Shown here piece by piece: positions 21,841-34,964 of a stretch of DNA of 64,000 bases. This stretch comes from Ceratotherium simum simum (Eukaryota; Chordata; Mammalia; Perissodactyla; Rhinocerotidae): NCBI RefSeq assembly GCF_000283155.1, contig NW_004454266.1, positions 2,832,935-2,896,934 of the forward strand. The letters are read 5' to 3'. A model generated the notes under the pieces. That model was given only the letters and a program-made list of their open reading frames with translations, ran no database searches and had not been told where the DNA came from. Position 1 is the stretch's first letter, and each line of letters begins with the position of its first letter. The translations under genes were made by a program, and so were the position numbers.

Positions 21841-22412
21841 GTTAATATTATGTGACAACTTGATGGGGCCATGGGGTATCCAGATATTTGGTCAAACATT
21901 ATTCTGGATGTTTCTGCGAGGGTGTTTTTGGATGAGATTAACATTTAAATCAGTAGACTGAGTAAAGCAGATTGCCCTCTATCATGTGGATGGGCTTCAT
22001 CCAATCAGTTGAAGGTCTGAACACAACAAAAAGGCTGACTCTACCCCAAGTAAGAGAGAATTCACCCTGCCTGACAGCCTTCAAACTGAGACATAAGCTT
22101 TTTTCCTGCCTTCAGATTTGAATGGAAACATCGGCTCTTCCTGGTTCTCAAGCCTGTTTGCCTTCTGACTGTATCTATGCTATTGGATCTCTGGGTTCTC
22201 AGGCCTTTGGACTCAGAATGGAACTAAACCATTGGCTCTCCTGGGTCTCCAGCTTGCTGACTCCCTCTGCAGATCTTGGGACTTGCCAGCTTCCATAAGT
22301 GCATGAGCCAATTCTTTACAATAAATCTATATCTCTATGTGTCTACATCTATATGTCTCCTATTGCTTCTGACTCTCTGCAGTTCTCTAATACAGGTATA
22401 TAGTGTAGGTTG
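21838..22412 (+). repeat. LTR/MER-type repeat, sense
   Basis: Coherent repeat: 'tatgtgacaacttgatggggccatgg', 'tttggatgagattaacatttaaatcag', 'gcagattgccctctatcatgtggatggg' and an end with 'gtgcatgagccaattctttacaataaatctatat' and 'cctattgcttctgactctctgcag'. This is a well-represented mammalian medium-reiterated element, often about 0.5 kb; I do not give a family name. Confidence 0.6.
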
Positions 22413-22489
22413 TTGAATTAGTGATGGCTCATTTCTATGATGTGATTAAATACATCAAACACAATATATAATAAATAATTTGATAAACT

Positions 22490-22930
22490 GACCCTTCCTG
22501 CCTCCTTTCATATCTCGTGCATCAGCTCAATTAAGTTCTATTGATTCTGCCTAACTACCCCTCAAATCTATCCATTCCTCTTCCTCCCCTTTGCCACCAT
22601 CTTCTCCTATACAGACTACTGCAGCTGGTCTTTCTGACTCACCAATCTATTTTCCACACTGCAGACAGTGATTATTCTAAAGAGGAAATATGATTATGTC
22701 TCTCCTGTCTACATTGCATTTAATGGCTCATCATTGCCCTTAGGATCAAGTTTAAAACATTTAATATGGTTTAAAATTTTCTTGTGATCTAATGAACTTT
22801 CTGTTCCTCAAACTTGCAATACTCTTTCCTGCTCCTAGGTCCTTCCACATCTTACTCCTTCTGCCTGGAACCCTCTTCAACCCTCCAATTTGCTTTTCAT
22901 TAATGCCCATACACACTTCATGTCTCAGCA
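22490..22930 (+). repeat. L2 LINE fragment
   Basis: 'ctttgccaccatcttctcctatacagactactgcagctgg', 'attgcatttaatggctcatcattgcccttaggat' and 'tccttccacatcttactccttctgcctgga' follow the L2 3' region in order. Plus strand. Confidence 0.7.
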
Positions 22931-23105
22931 TAATAAAACAATAAGCCAGTACAACTGTTCTATGCACTTTACAGGTATTAATGCATTTAACGCTCACACA
23001 ACCCTATCAAGAAGATACTATTACTAACCTCATTGTACAGAGAAGGAAACTGAGACATGGAGACTTAAACAACTTACACAAGGTCCCAAAGCTGAACCTC
23101 AGAGG
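22931..23105 (+). repeat. MIR-core SINE
   Basis: 'tatgcactttacaggtattaatgcatttaacgctcacacaacc', 'cattgtacagagaaggaaactgagacatgg' and 'cttacacaaggtcccaaagctgaac' are MIR core and tail blocks. Confidence 0.75.
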
Positions 23106-23199
23106 TTTCCTCCAATATCTCTCGCAGCCACAGATCAAAAACCTTGGATTTATCTTTGTCTTCTCTTTTACTCGCACAACAGCAAATCCTGTTGGCTCT

Positions 23200-23720
23200 A
23201 CCTTCAAAGTAGATCATTAATCTGACCACTACTAACCACTTCTACCATAATACTAGTCCAAGATATCCTTATCTCCTACCCGAATTACCTGCAATAGTCT
23301 CCGAACTTTTAAGTTTCTCTGACTCCATTCTTGCCGCCCCAGTCTATTCTCATAATGCGTTCCCAGCTATAGATGCTTTAAAGCATAAGTCAGATCATGA
23401 TTTTCCTCCGCTCAAAATCCTCCAAAAACTCTTTCACACAATACAATACACAATACAATGCCCACTTCTTCTATACCCCTCCCCTACCCCTCAATCTCTC
23501 TAATATCATCCTCTACAAACTTCACCCTTGTCCACTGTGCTCCGACCACTCTGGTCTCCCGGCTAATCCTCGAATATGTCAAGCAAGCTCTCGCTTTTAG
23601 GGGTTGGCACTTGCTGTTCCCTCCCGCTAAAAGGCTCGTGCCCCCAAAAGCCACATAGGTCTTTTCACCTCCTTCAGGTCTCTGCTCAAATATTATCTTC
23701 TAAGGCTTACCTTTAATATA
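23200..23720 (+). repeat. L2 LINE fragment
   Basis: 'gaattacctgcaatagtctccgaac', 'ttctcataatgcgttcccagctatagatgc' and 'acctccttcaggtctctgctcaaatattatctt' mark an L2 copy on the plus strand, close to the ZSCAN26 CpG island. Confidence 0.6.
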
Positions 23721-23769
23721 TATTTTAAATTGCGCTCAAGAGATGAAAAATATGCAGCAGAACGTTGCG

Positions 23770-24110
23770 CCGTTTACTAGACCACAGCTTCATCTCTCTC
23801 ATAGGCCCCAGGATTGACACCTCCCACCCCCGCCCCCGCCCCCAGGCGGTAGGGCCCTTCCGCCCCGGAAGATTTCTCTGCACCCCGAGGAAGTGAGCTG
23901 CTCCCCTGCACCTTGGCCGCAATTCCTCCCCAACTCGGAGCATAGTCCCTACTTACCCCGCCAAAGACCCTCAGGAGGAACCAAACGCTCTCGAGCACCG
24001 TCTGAGCTCTTTGCTGAGAGTGAGCGCTCGCTCCCCAGCGCACTATCATCTCCGCTCTAGGAAGGCCGGAGGACCACGGCTCCATGGTTCCGTGTTCCTC
24101 TCAGGCGAGG
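23770..24110 (-). promoter_or_regulatory. ZSCAN26: CpG island with probable ZSCAN26 promoter and non-coding exon 1
   Basis: G+C-rich block with many CpGs, C-runs (cccgcccccgcccccagg, about 23827-23845) and ETS-like ccggaag words on either strand. On the minus strand a consensus donor CGGG|GTAAGT places the end of a likely non-coding first exon at 23957, with transcription start probably around 24050-24100. The next exon would be the SCAN exon at 19174, an intron of about 4.8 kb. Open frames across the island (102 and 72 codons) run through this donor and are not supported. Confidence 0.65.
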
Positions 24111-24429
24111 CCAAACTCAGCCAGTCCACCGAGCATTATCTGGGCCCTGAGGCAGGGAGGGACGTGCTGCTGTGAGCTTAGATTTTTTTTTTCATTTTTA
24201 AGCCGGAATTTATTTTATTCATGTAAAAACAGGCCAGCTCAGTTTAGTGTTATCACAAACAGCCAGCATTTCCACTTTGCTCACTCACGTAATTAAAACG
24301 CAGACACATACTTGACCATTTCGCCCCAATTTAAAAAGTCATCAAGCTGTCTACAGATATTCTGAACCCATCACCCCAGTCTAACAGGCAAATCTAGCAA
24401 GCGAACTGCATAGGCTTTAAATCAGTACA

Positions 24430-24978
24430 ATAAAATCCATGCTGTACTGTGAAGCAGCCGTGCAGGCCATCTTCAGCCTGTGTCAAAATGACCTTGCAGC
24501 CCCGCACCTCATGACTGAAGATGCCAGCTGGGCAGAGCCACAACAGGTCAAGATAAAGGGTACCTCGCTCTCACATTCCCCAGCTGCATTTCTTAGAGAT
24601 TGAGAGAATAATTAACAACGCTGGTCCTTGCTTCCCTTAGCATATTAATGTCAGCATCTCTGAACTTGTTTGATGTGTAACCAGGACATTCTTGTTTATG
24701 TTACCTTCAATGTATGGTCTAGAGAAAATCCCAGATGTACTCTACCCTTTTTTTAAAAAATCTGCTTGTAAGTTTTTGTTTTCTTTTCCAGTTCCCTACA
24801 CGTACACTGTTTTGTGAAAGAGATATAAGCTACACTTAAACTCACACACGTCGGAGCAGTTCCATCAGAGCACCCTGCAGAACTGTTTTCCCGGGGTTCG
24901 AACTCCTCACTCTGATTATTGAATAAACTGCTAGAACTAATATCGCCTAGACTGTTTATTTCAGCTGACAAAACACAA
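24430..24978 (+). repeat. LTR-like element near ZSCAN26 promoter
   Basis: 'gatgccagctgggcagagccacaacaggtcaag', 'agatataagctacacttaaac', 'gaactcctcactctgattattgaataaactgc' look like an LTR with TATA-like and AATAAA signals, about 350 bases upstream of the CpG island. Endogenous-retrovirus LTR is my best reading, but termini and target duplication are not clear. Confidence 0.35.
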
Positions 24979-25000
24979 AGGCAAAAATAAGTGTCAAAAG

Positions 25001-25259
25001 GGGCCAGCCTGGTAGTGCAGCGGTTAAGTTCCGCGTTCAGCTTGGGCGCCCGGGGGTTCACCGGTTCAGATCGTAGGCGCGTTGGCGCAGACCTACTCAC
25101 CGCTCATCAAGTCATGCTGAGGCGGCATCCCATATAGAAGAGGTACAACGCTACAACTATGATACACAACTATGTACTGGGGCTTTGGGGAGAAGAAAGA
25201 AAAAGAGGAAGACTGGCAACAGATTTAGCGCAGGGCTAACCTTAAAAAAAAAAAAAAAA
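25001..25259 (+). repeat. ERE SINE
   Basis: Sense ERE starting gggccagcctggtagtgcagcggttaag and ending in a 16-base A run. Contains 'gggggttcaccggttcagatcg' in place of the usual B-box region and a partly duplicated tail. Confidence 0.88.
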
Positions 25260-25785
25260 GATTGTGCTTTAAAGAAAAAAAGAAAGAAAGAAATACCACC
25301 ACTAGTGCAATTAAACAAAAAGCATCAAAGCGTCTTGAAGGTTAAGTTGAACAATGAACATATATTTGGACTGAAAGTTTTAAGGTAATAAAAAATTGTC
25401 TATTACTGTTAGAGGGAATAATCAACAATACTTTGCAATGAATGTAGGTTTCAGAGAAGAAAACGCATCAGATATCACTTTACTAAGATAAATTCTACAG
25501 AAGAAAACAGAAATAGTCCATCTCTTGCCCAACTTATCACAATATGTGTTTTTATGGTCTTTGAATAAAATAAATCCTTTTAAAAATTTGAACTTTTCTG
25601 TTTAATCAGTTGATAGTTTTAACACCATTAAATATCATACTAACCATTGTTTTATGACATATGTAGTTTATTCAGTGTTTCAAGCATTGAAATTATAACA
25701 GAAAAAGCAAGCTTCATTATCATAGGGAGAGTTATCTTTTTCACTTGGGTGTCAGAAGTTTGAAAACATATATATATATATATTT
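25260..25785. other. Intergenic, nothing recognised, (TA)n at end
   Basis: A-rich then AT-rich sequence. A (TA)n run lies at about 25770-25783, immediately before the next ERE. No gene. Confidence 0.35.
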
Positions 25786-25786
25786 T

Positions 25787-26028
25787 GTGTGTGTGTGAGA
25801 AAGATCAGCCCTGAGCTAACATCTGATGCCAATCCTCCTCTTTTTTCTGAGGAAGACTGGCCCTGAGCTAACATCCATGCCCATCTTCCTCCACTTTATA
25901 TGGGACGCCGGCACAGCATGGCTCCACAAGCAGTGCATCAGTGCGTGCCCAGGATCCGAACCGGTGAACCCCGGGCCACCCCAGCAAAGTGCACCCACTC
26001 AACCGCTTGCGCCACCGGGCGGGCCCCC
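25787..26028 (-). repeat. ERE SINE
   Basis: Antisense ERE: 'gatcagccctgagctaacatct' occurs twice in tail form, then 'ccaggatccgaaccgg' and a 'gccaccgggcgggcccc' head. Flanking gaaaacatatat and gaaaatatattt are a plausible diverged target duplication; a (GT)n run replaces the T-tail. Confidence 0.87.
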
Positions 26029-26740
26029 TTGAAAATATATTTTAAAAGTAAAAGTTAAATATTTTTACATTAAAACTTTTCTTTAGACTAACAAATCCAG
26101 AAGATGCAAATGTTTTACTAATTGGAAGTTAATATTCTTTCTCGAAGGGAAAACTTGTATATCTGATTTTATCTATTTTTTAAAAAGAGCATAAATTTTT
26201 TTCAAAAATTATGTAGGGATAAACATAAAATGTAATTTAAAAAGGAAGTAAATATCCCCTAATTCATTTACTCCCCCTTTCAAACTCCCTAGTATGGCTG
26301 GTTTCTTAAATGGTTCATATTTTTTTTTTTAATGGTTCATATTATCAAGGCTGAGATTATTGCTGATATCCATTGCAATGGATAATCCCATGAAAATCAA
26401 AATCCTTAGTGTAGCTTAATGAAGAAGAATTTAAAAAAAATTAAGGTGTGCATTTTTAATTAGAGTAGTCTGTTTTTATCTTTTGAAGGGGTAGGAATAG
26501 ATAAGGCAAGAATAAATCAAAATACAATTTTTACCAGTACAGACTACATATTGCTTATAATAAAATCAATTTTTGAAGTTGAGATTTTTATTTTCCAGCA
26601 TTATCCTTATTTTTATAAACCAAATGGTGGTCTGTATATTTCCATCAGGTCCATTCATAGGATATTCAGAATAAAAGCTTCTTTTTCTATATGATCAGTA
26701 GAAGCACTATTGCATTGCAAATCATGCTACCATGCTGTAG
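26029..26740. other. Intergenic AT-rich, nothing recognised
   Basis: Very AT-rich sequence. A direct duplication of 'aatggttcatatt' flanks a T-run at about 26308-26344. No gene or named repeat. Confidence 0.35.
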
Positions 26741-27175
26741 CACCAGAGAATTAACAAAGGGAAACTTTATTTAAAATGGATTTGGAAGGCCAGAAGGGGA
26801 AGCTTCCATGCAGTACCGTTGAGGTCAATTACAGGAAAGCTAGTCAATTACAGATCCCAACAGAAACAAATCAACAGAAAAGAATTATCTATTACAGGAA
26901 GAAATGTACATTGCATCCTGAACAGAAATTGACTACCCCAGTAACTCAGCCATTACCACCCTGAACTCTTGCTTTTCTCCAATGGACTTTTCTTCAAAAC
27001 AAGCCCTCCCAATTTCCTCCTTTTTCTCTATAAAATAACATTCCTCTCCCTTGTTTGTTGGATCTGCCTATGATCCATCATAGCATGCACATCCCAAATT
27101 GCAATTCTTTGGCTATTCTTGAATAAACTCATTTTGCTTGTGAAATAACTAGTTGTTTTATTTTAAAGGTTGATA
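26740..27175 (+). repeat. Probable ERV LTR (sense)
   Basis: Shows LTR-like signals in order: a TATA-like 'ctctataaaataaca' at about 27027, the 'ccaaattgcaattctttggctattcttgaataaactcatttt' block with AATAAA at about 27122, then 'ctagttgttttatttt'. Upstream sequence is purine-rich. No internal retroviral genes follow, so if real it is a solo LTR. Family not named. Confidence 0.45.
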
Positions 27176-27478
27176 AGCATAAGTTCTTATCTTTTTGTAA
27201 TGATGCTTTCTGCTCTTCTCTCTGCTTTCACCTATACAGCAAGATCTCATTGTTCTGAACTTTGAAATAGAAAATTATGCAGCCAGTGATTGTTGTAAAC
27301 AATCAAAAAACCTACAAACAAATTCAATAAACTTAACCCATAGTTGAATGTTAGGAAATCTATAACTTTAAGTCATCATATTAATAGGCTAATAAAGAAA
27401 AATCATATGATCACCACAAATGTTAAAAGGTCATTTAATAAAATTTAACATAATTTCTGATTAAAAGGGGAAACTTCT

Positions 27479-27731
27479 GGGCCGGCCCAGCGGCGTAGTG
27501 GTTAAGTTTGCATGCTCCACTTCGGTCATCCAGGGTTTGCAGGTTCAGATCCCAGGAGTGGAGCTATGCACTGCTTATCAAGCCATGCTGTGGTGGCGTC
27601 CTACATATAAAGTCGAGGAAGATGGGCACAGATGTTAGCCCAGGGCCAATATTCCTCAGCAAAAAAAAAAAAAAAAGAGGAGGATTGGCAATGGATGTTA
27701 GCTCAGGGCTAATCTTCCTCACAAAAAAAAA
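27479..27731 (+). repeat. ERE SINE
   Basis: Sense ERE starting gggccggcccagcggcgtagtggttaag, with two copies of the 'gatgttag(c)ccagggc / gatgttagctcaggg' tail separated by an A run. Target duplication not obvious. Confidence 0.9.
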
Positions 27732-28316
27732 GAGGGAGCTCCTAATAAAATAGGAATAGACGGATACTTCCTTTATATGGCAAAAATAAATACATCTCAA
27801 ACCAAAAGCCGCCCTCATGCTTGATGGTGACATTTTACAACTATTCTCATAAAAATCCAGCTGAATTTGTTAGGTTAAGAATAAAAATACAGCAATTTTC
27901 CAAAGCTATAATTTCTTACTGCCTAAGCTGCTGACAGCTACAGGTAAGAAGTACCTTCCTTTGTGCTACAGAACTTAAAAAAAAAAAAAAACCTACCATG
28001 AAACACCCTTTAGGACCCTTTAGGCAAGTGGGAGAGTTTTTACATTTTGTGAAACAGTACTTTAGATAACTCCATAAAGTCATAAAATGACTCAAGAGAA
28101 AGTTAGTGATGTTTCATAATAGTTATCAATTATAAATTAATCATCAGCCGTCTCACTAGTTTGCTTTCTTGGGCTATTTCTCAGCACTGGTAAAACTCAG
28201 TGTAACTCTGGTTGTCAAGACAAGCTACTTGATCTGCTCAACTTCTCCCTTGAGCAGAGTTTAGTAATAAAGTTGTCTGATGGTTTCTTGAAACCTAAAC
28301 ATGACACAAAACTTTT
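27732..28316. other. Intergenic, nothing firmly recognised
   Basis: AT-rich; 27770-27870 carries L1-like words ('ctcaaaccaaaagccgccctcatgcttgatgg'), suggesting an L1 ORF2 scrap on the plus strand. The rest is unassigned. Confidence 0.35.
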
Positions 28317-28577
28317 GGAGCCAGCCCTGATGGCCTGGTGGTTAAAGTTTGGTGCTCACTGCTTTCAGTGGCCTGGGTTCCCTTACCGGTCTTGGAACCA
28401 CACCACCCCTCTGACAGTTGCCATGCTGTGGGGGTGGCTCACATAGAAGAACTAGAATGACTTACAACTACGATATACAACCGTGTACTGGGGCTTTGGG
28501 GAGGAAAAAAAAAGAGGAAGATTACAACAGCTGGTAGCTCAGAGCGAATCTTTCCCAGTGAAAAAAAAAAAAAAAAA
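28317..28577 (+). repeat. ERE SINE
   Basis: Sense ERE beginning ggagccagccctgatggcctggtgg, with a 17-base A tail. Target-site duplication aaaacttttg on the left and aaaccttttg on the right. Confidence 0.88.
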
Positions 28578-28733
28578 CCAAAAAACCTTTTGTGCTGTTT
28601 TTCTTCTATTCCACAACCCATCACCACATACTTTGGGCAAAATTACTTTAAAAACTGTTGTTCTGGCTCCTTTTATTAGCTCCCCTGAGACAATATGATC
28701 TGCAATCAAATTCCAAATCTCAAAATCTCTTTT

Positions 28734-28945
28734 TTTTTTTTTTAAAGATTTTATTTATTCATTTTTTCCCCCCAAAGCCCCAGCAGATAGTTGTATGTCA
28801 TAGGTTCACATCCTTCTAGTTGCTGTACGTGGGACTCGGCCTCGCGCTGGACGGAGAAGTGGTGCCTTGGGGCGCGCCCGAGATCCGAACCCGGGCCGCC
28901 AGCATCAGAGCGCGCGCACTTAACCGCTAAGCCACGGAGCCGGCC
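28734..28945 (-). repeat. ERE SINE (young-looking)
   Basis: Antisense ERE with clean head 'gctaagccacggagccggcc' and 'gatccgaacccgggccgcc'. Perfect 15-base target-site duplication ctcaaaatctctttt (28719-28733 and 28946-28960). The perfect duplication points to a recent insertion. Confidence 0.93.
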
Positions 28946-29329
28946 CTCAAAATCTCTTTTAAGGCAGATTTACTGGCCAGGTTCCTCTCTAACAGCAACA
29001 TAAAACAAGTTAAGCATAACGATAGCACAAAATGCTGTCACAAGAACTCTGCCGTAGGCATTACACTTACTATTGGTTGTGTTGTGTGTATTTCATCATT
29101 TTGGAAAGAAAGCCCACCAATCTCACTTTGGCTTACTTAGAAGCCACAGTTTCTCACATGCATCTTTTTCCCAAGTCAGAAAGACAAACATATTTAATTG
29201 TATGGCTAGTGCTAGGGAATCTTTTTAAGCCTTAAAGGGCAATGTGATCAAGTGTTCCCAGAAAAGCAATTCAAAAGGAAAATAAGAGGAAAACGTATCC
29301 ACAAGATATGTGATAAAGAGCTAATTTAT

Positions 29330-30290
29330 TTATTATTTGAAGAGTTTATTATTGATCAATAAGAAAAAGACAAACAAACCAGTAGGAAAATGGAAAAAGG
29401 TTATAATGTGAGTAGTTCACACATACACACACAAAAGGAATTACAAAAAACTCACATATATATGAAAAGATGCTTAACCTCACTCTTACTTAAAGGAATA
29501 AAAATAAAATAAATAATGAAATGCCATTTTTCAGCTACCAGATTGTCAAAGATCAAAAGGTTTAGAAGTACAATATCATCAATCGTGTAGGTGAGTGTGT
29601 AAACTGGTGCATCTTATTTGGAAGGCAATGTGGCAGCATCTACTAAAATTTTAAAGCACATAGAGCTTAAATGTGATATTCTTAGACTTTCCCTGGCAAC
29701 TCTAAATGTCCCCCATTACTGCCTCTAGCACCTTATTTTCTTCATAGCATACTGCAATTTCTAAGTATTTGTTAACTTTTTAACGTCTGTCTCCCCCAGT
29801 AGAATGTAAAATTTTGTGATGGCAAATATCAAGCCTAACCTGTTCATTGGTTTATTCCCAGTGCCTGCTATAATGCCTAGCATATAGAAAGCACCTAATA
29901 AATATTTTCTTTTTGATCCAACAATTTCACTTCAAAGTGGCCATTTTTAGATGACCCAAAGGATTCTTTTTGACCCATAATTCTATTTCTAGATGCATAT
30001 GCTACAGATAATACTCTCACACATCCACAAAGATTTTCACTACGGTATTGTGTAAGAGCAAAATATGGGAAACATCTTAAAACATCCAATAAAATATGGC
30101 CCTTCCTTCAACAGAATACCACAAAATCATTAAAAAGAATGAGGTAGATTCATATACATTGATATAAAATATCTGTAAGGTGTACTGTTAAATGAAAAAA
30201 GCAAGGTGTAGATCCATGCATATAGTATGGTATGGCTTGTTTCTAAAAATGGAAATATACATATGTAACAAGGTAGTGTTCATCAGTGTT
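29330..30290 (+). repeat. Old L1/HAL1 fragment interrupted by an L2 insertion
   Basis: 'agctaccagattgtcaaagatcaaaagg', 'ttggaaggcaatgtggcagcatc' and, after a break, 'gatccaacaatttcacttc' and 'atccatgcatatagtatggtatgg' are consecutive L1-type 3' blocks. The break, about 29690-29910, is an L2 3' end ('cctgctataatgcctagcatatagaaagcacctaataaatattt'). Confidence 0.6.
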
Positions 30291-31540
30291 CCCACCACTC
30301 TTTGGGGAGTATCTCAAGTTTGTGTGGTCCATGTCAACCAAGTCACATATTGGAGTAAAAGTACCCTTCAACATCACGCTTCTCTGCCAGATTCTAGAAC
30401 CCCACCACCTCACCTTCAGCTGTGTGTGGTTTAACAGGGTCTTGAGCCTTGAAAAGGGGGTTATTCAAAAGAGATAGTTTGGCTAGGGTTGAAATGAAGT
30501 CTCAAGGTTCAGGCAGATGTCACAGAATGACAACAATGGCTTTATTATAGACCATGACTAGAGCTCACTCTAAAGTCTTCTCCAGCACTGGTGCTAAGCC
30601 AGTCTCTCAATGCTAACTCTCCTATCCACACGGTCCCTCCTGATCTGGTCTCCTCATCAGCTCTACCAACTGCCTCCTCCTTTATACCTTCTCATTTTTT
30701 CTTTCTCTTAGTCTAGGTGGCACCTAATCCACTCTTTGAAAGACTCAAGCACCTTGGATCTTCATGTTTTCTCTTTTATGTCTATTTTTATGGATAAACT
30801 CTATGCCCCCTTCAATCAGGTATTTAGCTTCTAATAGTCAAAGCCAAGCTTTTCTTCAAGAAAATTTTAGCTTTTAGCACACGTACTCTCTAGTCTATGT
30901 TTTTTAAAAATCATTCAAAACTGTAGTGGGCTTTTGTTGCTTGCCTATCCTCCCTTCCCAACATTACTCTGATTTTCATTCAGGTATCCCTTTCTTCCCC
31001 ATGTAGCCCATAAATTGACCATACCTACAGCTCCAGGAGTAGGCCATTCTATTTTCCTGGCAACAGCACTTTTTTTGATGGTGGGCATGTGACCTAAGCT
31101 AACCCAATTAGAGTGAATCTCAGGGTTCTTGTTTGGAATGTCAGGACAGAAATGTTCTTTCTCTCTTCAAAGGTGGGTCAGGAAATATATAACCAAACTC
31201 AGGAGCTTTGGCAGCCCTTTTGTTATTTAAGGGAAACCAGCCTGAGGAGGAAAATGAACTATAGAGAAGAAAGAAGCCAAAGTCATGTTAAAGCCATGCA
31301 GGAAACCCATCTCCTGCTGGACTCTTCAGTTATGGGAGCCAGCAAATCTCCTCTATTTTTTAACTCAGTTTGTTAACTACAACCAGAAGGATACATTCAA
31401 CTGGATCCTTTGTTCTTTCTAGGGTTTTTCTGGTCCTCCCTGGGGCAAATGATGTCTCCATGAGGCAACGAAGCCCTCCAAGAGAGAAAAAAGTCAGGGC
31501 TACAGGAAAACAACCTTCAGGTTAATAGCTCCAACCTTAA
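30291..31540. other. Intergenic between ZSCAN26 and NKAPL, unassigned
   Basis: Contains repeat-like text at 31050-31300 ('gatggtgggcatgtgacctaagctaaccc') but no named family and no exon. The 80-codon open frames here are random. Confidence 0.35.
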
Positions 31541-31740
31541 TCCTGCAATACACATGCTTGTATATACACACAACTTATGGTGAGATACAGAAAACACCAA
31601 AAAGAGATTTCTTTGGGGAGAAGGAGCAGGGACTGGGGTGAAAGACTCACATTTTACTGACTATCTTACTGTAGCGTTTGAATATTTTTTAAACTATGTG
31701 CACATATTACTTTTTTAAGTTAAAAATAAAAAATAACTTG
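31541..31740 (+). repeat. L1/HAL1-like 3' end
   Basis: 'gatttctttggggagaaggagcagggactggggtg' to 'aactatgtgcacatattac...aaataaaaaataac' resembles an L1/HAL1 terminus, about 130 bases beyond the NKAPL stop in the gene's 3' direction. Confidence 0.45.
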
Positions 31741-31872
31741 CTAAAGAGAACTCAAAAAGCAGCTTTCTCTTGAGGGACTTACTAACATAGGTACAGTAGC
31801 AACATAGCGTTTCAATATTATTTTGCTCATATAAAGTTGTTGTTAAAAGTCCTGCTGTAGAACAAAAAGTCC

Positions 31873-33378
<1,506 letters not shown>

Positions 33379-33394
33379 TTAAGACAAGGTTGAC

Positions 33395-33893
33395 ATAAGG
33401 GAAGCCATATTGTAGAAAAGAAACCCTACTGTAACTTGGAATGACCACTGACAAACTAACCCAGCTGGATCTGCACCCTCCAGGAGATCTAACTGCTCTG
33501 TAGATTTTAGGACCTCTGCTTGTGCACGTACCTCCCAGCTGTGATAAGATGATAACTTTGTTCTTTTGAGTTCCTTAGGAATGTGATGACCCCCAGAGAG
33601 TCTATGCTGACAGCTGTCATCAAGGAAAACTGAAAGATCTGGTGTGGCACCCCCAGTCTGTAACACTAGAACATCAACATTCCTAACCCCCTCCCTATTA
33701 ACCCACTGGCCTATGTAACTGCTGTAAGATTTTGTGCCCCTCTAAGATGGTTCTTTTGGACATTAGTTGGCCATCTTCCCTCTTGCTGGCAAGCTGTAAT
33801 AAAATGCCCCTTCCCTGCTACCATCTTGCCTCTTGACGCTTGGCTTTTGTCTCTTGGTGAGCAGATCATGCCCTTTGTGTGGTAGCATTCACA
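33395..33893 (+). repeat. Probable solo LTR (ERV-type) upstream of NKAPL
   Basis: A block unlike its surroundings ending 'ctgtaataaaatgccccttccctgctaccatcttgcctcttgacgc...gagcagatcatgccctttgtgtggtagca', the U3-R-U5-like arrangement of a gammaretrovirus-type LTR with an AATAAA signal at about 33799. No internal viral genes are present. Orientation plus, opposite to NKAPL. Termini and target duplication were not resolved. Confidence 0.45.
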
Positions 33894-33899
33894 TCAATG

Positions 33900-34960
33900 A
33901 ATCCCTGTACTGTTCAAACATTCCCTTTTCTACTTGGCTATTTAACTCTCTTGATACTTACCCTTCACTCCTCCCATTCTCACTTCCGCCCTCTTTATCT
34001 TTACCTCTCGGTAGAGGTTCCCTGCTTCCCACACTCCTCTTGTTTATTCCTTAGAAAGGAGATTATCCACCATCTTCATAACAGAAATACATTTATTCAT
34101 AACTTCCAAACCCCGCTTGTTCCTACTGGAAGCAAGAACTAGAATTTGTTTTGGAATCAAGGTTTGAGCTCAGTCTCTGAGCCAAGTGAGGGCCAGAATC
34201 ATGATTTTAATTCTTAAGTTCCCAGACTTTTCTACCCCAGAAACACAGAGAAGCATTCAACTCAGTCTTATCTAGTTACCTCAGAAACTTCGTGGTTCGG
34301 GAACCACTTTCTGCACACACTTTGTTCACTCCGTGAAAAGGCAAACCTTTCATGCAAGATCATTTTCCCCTGATCTTAAAATGTACATAGGCATTACCAT
34401 CACGTGGATTCTCTTTAGTTAAATTGACCTGCTCAGTTAGTTGACAGACTTGGAAAGTGACGAGAAAGCTAACTCAGAACTTAGAAATGGTGCTTTCCTG
34501 ATGTTAGGACTCTAAACAATGAAAAGGGGAAATTAAATTGAATAGGACGAAATTAAATCATTTGATATAAGTAGAATTTTAGTAATGTGATTGAAGGACA
34601 TAAGGACTGGCATGGTTTCCTGCCATAAACCATGCTAAATTAGGAACTGGCAAATAGGAGGGAGTATTATAAGTGAATAGTCACATGTATAGTGAAAATA
34701 TCACAATGGATGTAGGATTAGAGATTCTGTGTTAGTCATACTTTATGTAAAAAATTTTCTTTTGGAGTTATAAACTTTTTGGTAGGCCAATGAAATGGAT
34801 CTTTAAATTTTACTTGAGATAACTGTAAAATTAAGCCAGTTAGTATCTGACAGGGATTTCAAATATTAGCAAATTGATTGATGGAATATCTCTTTCAGAT
34901 AATACATGGGAAAATGAGATTTAGAATATATCTTTATTCCTTAGGAAAACTATGATCTGG
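33900..34960. other. Intergenic, nothing recognised
   Basis: Pyrimidine-rich at 33955-34040 then AT-rich. No exon, repeat family or strong motif that I can support. Confidence 0.35.
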
Positions 34961-34964
34961 AACA

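Noticed and set aside
26740..27175. Full endogenous retrovirus
   Set aside because: Only LTR-like signals are present; no gag, pol or env frames flank it.
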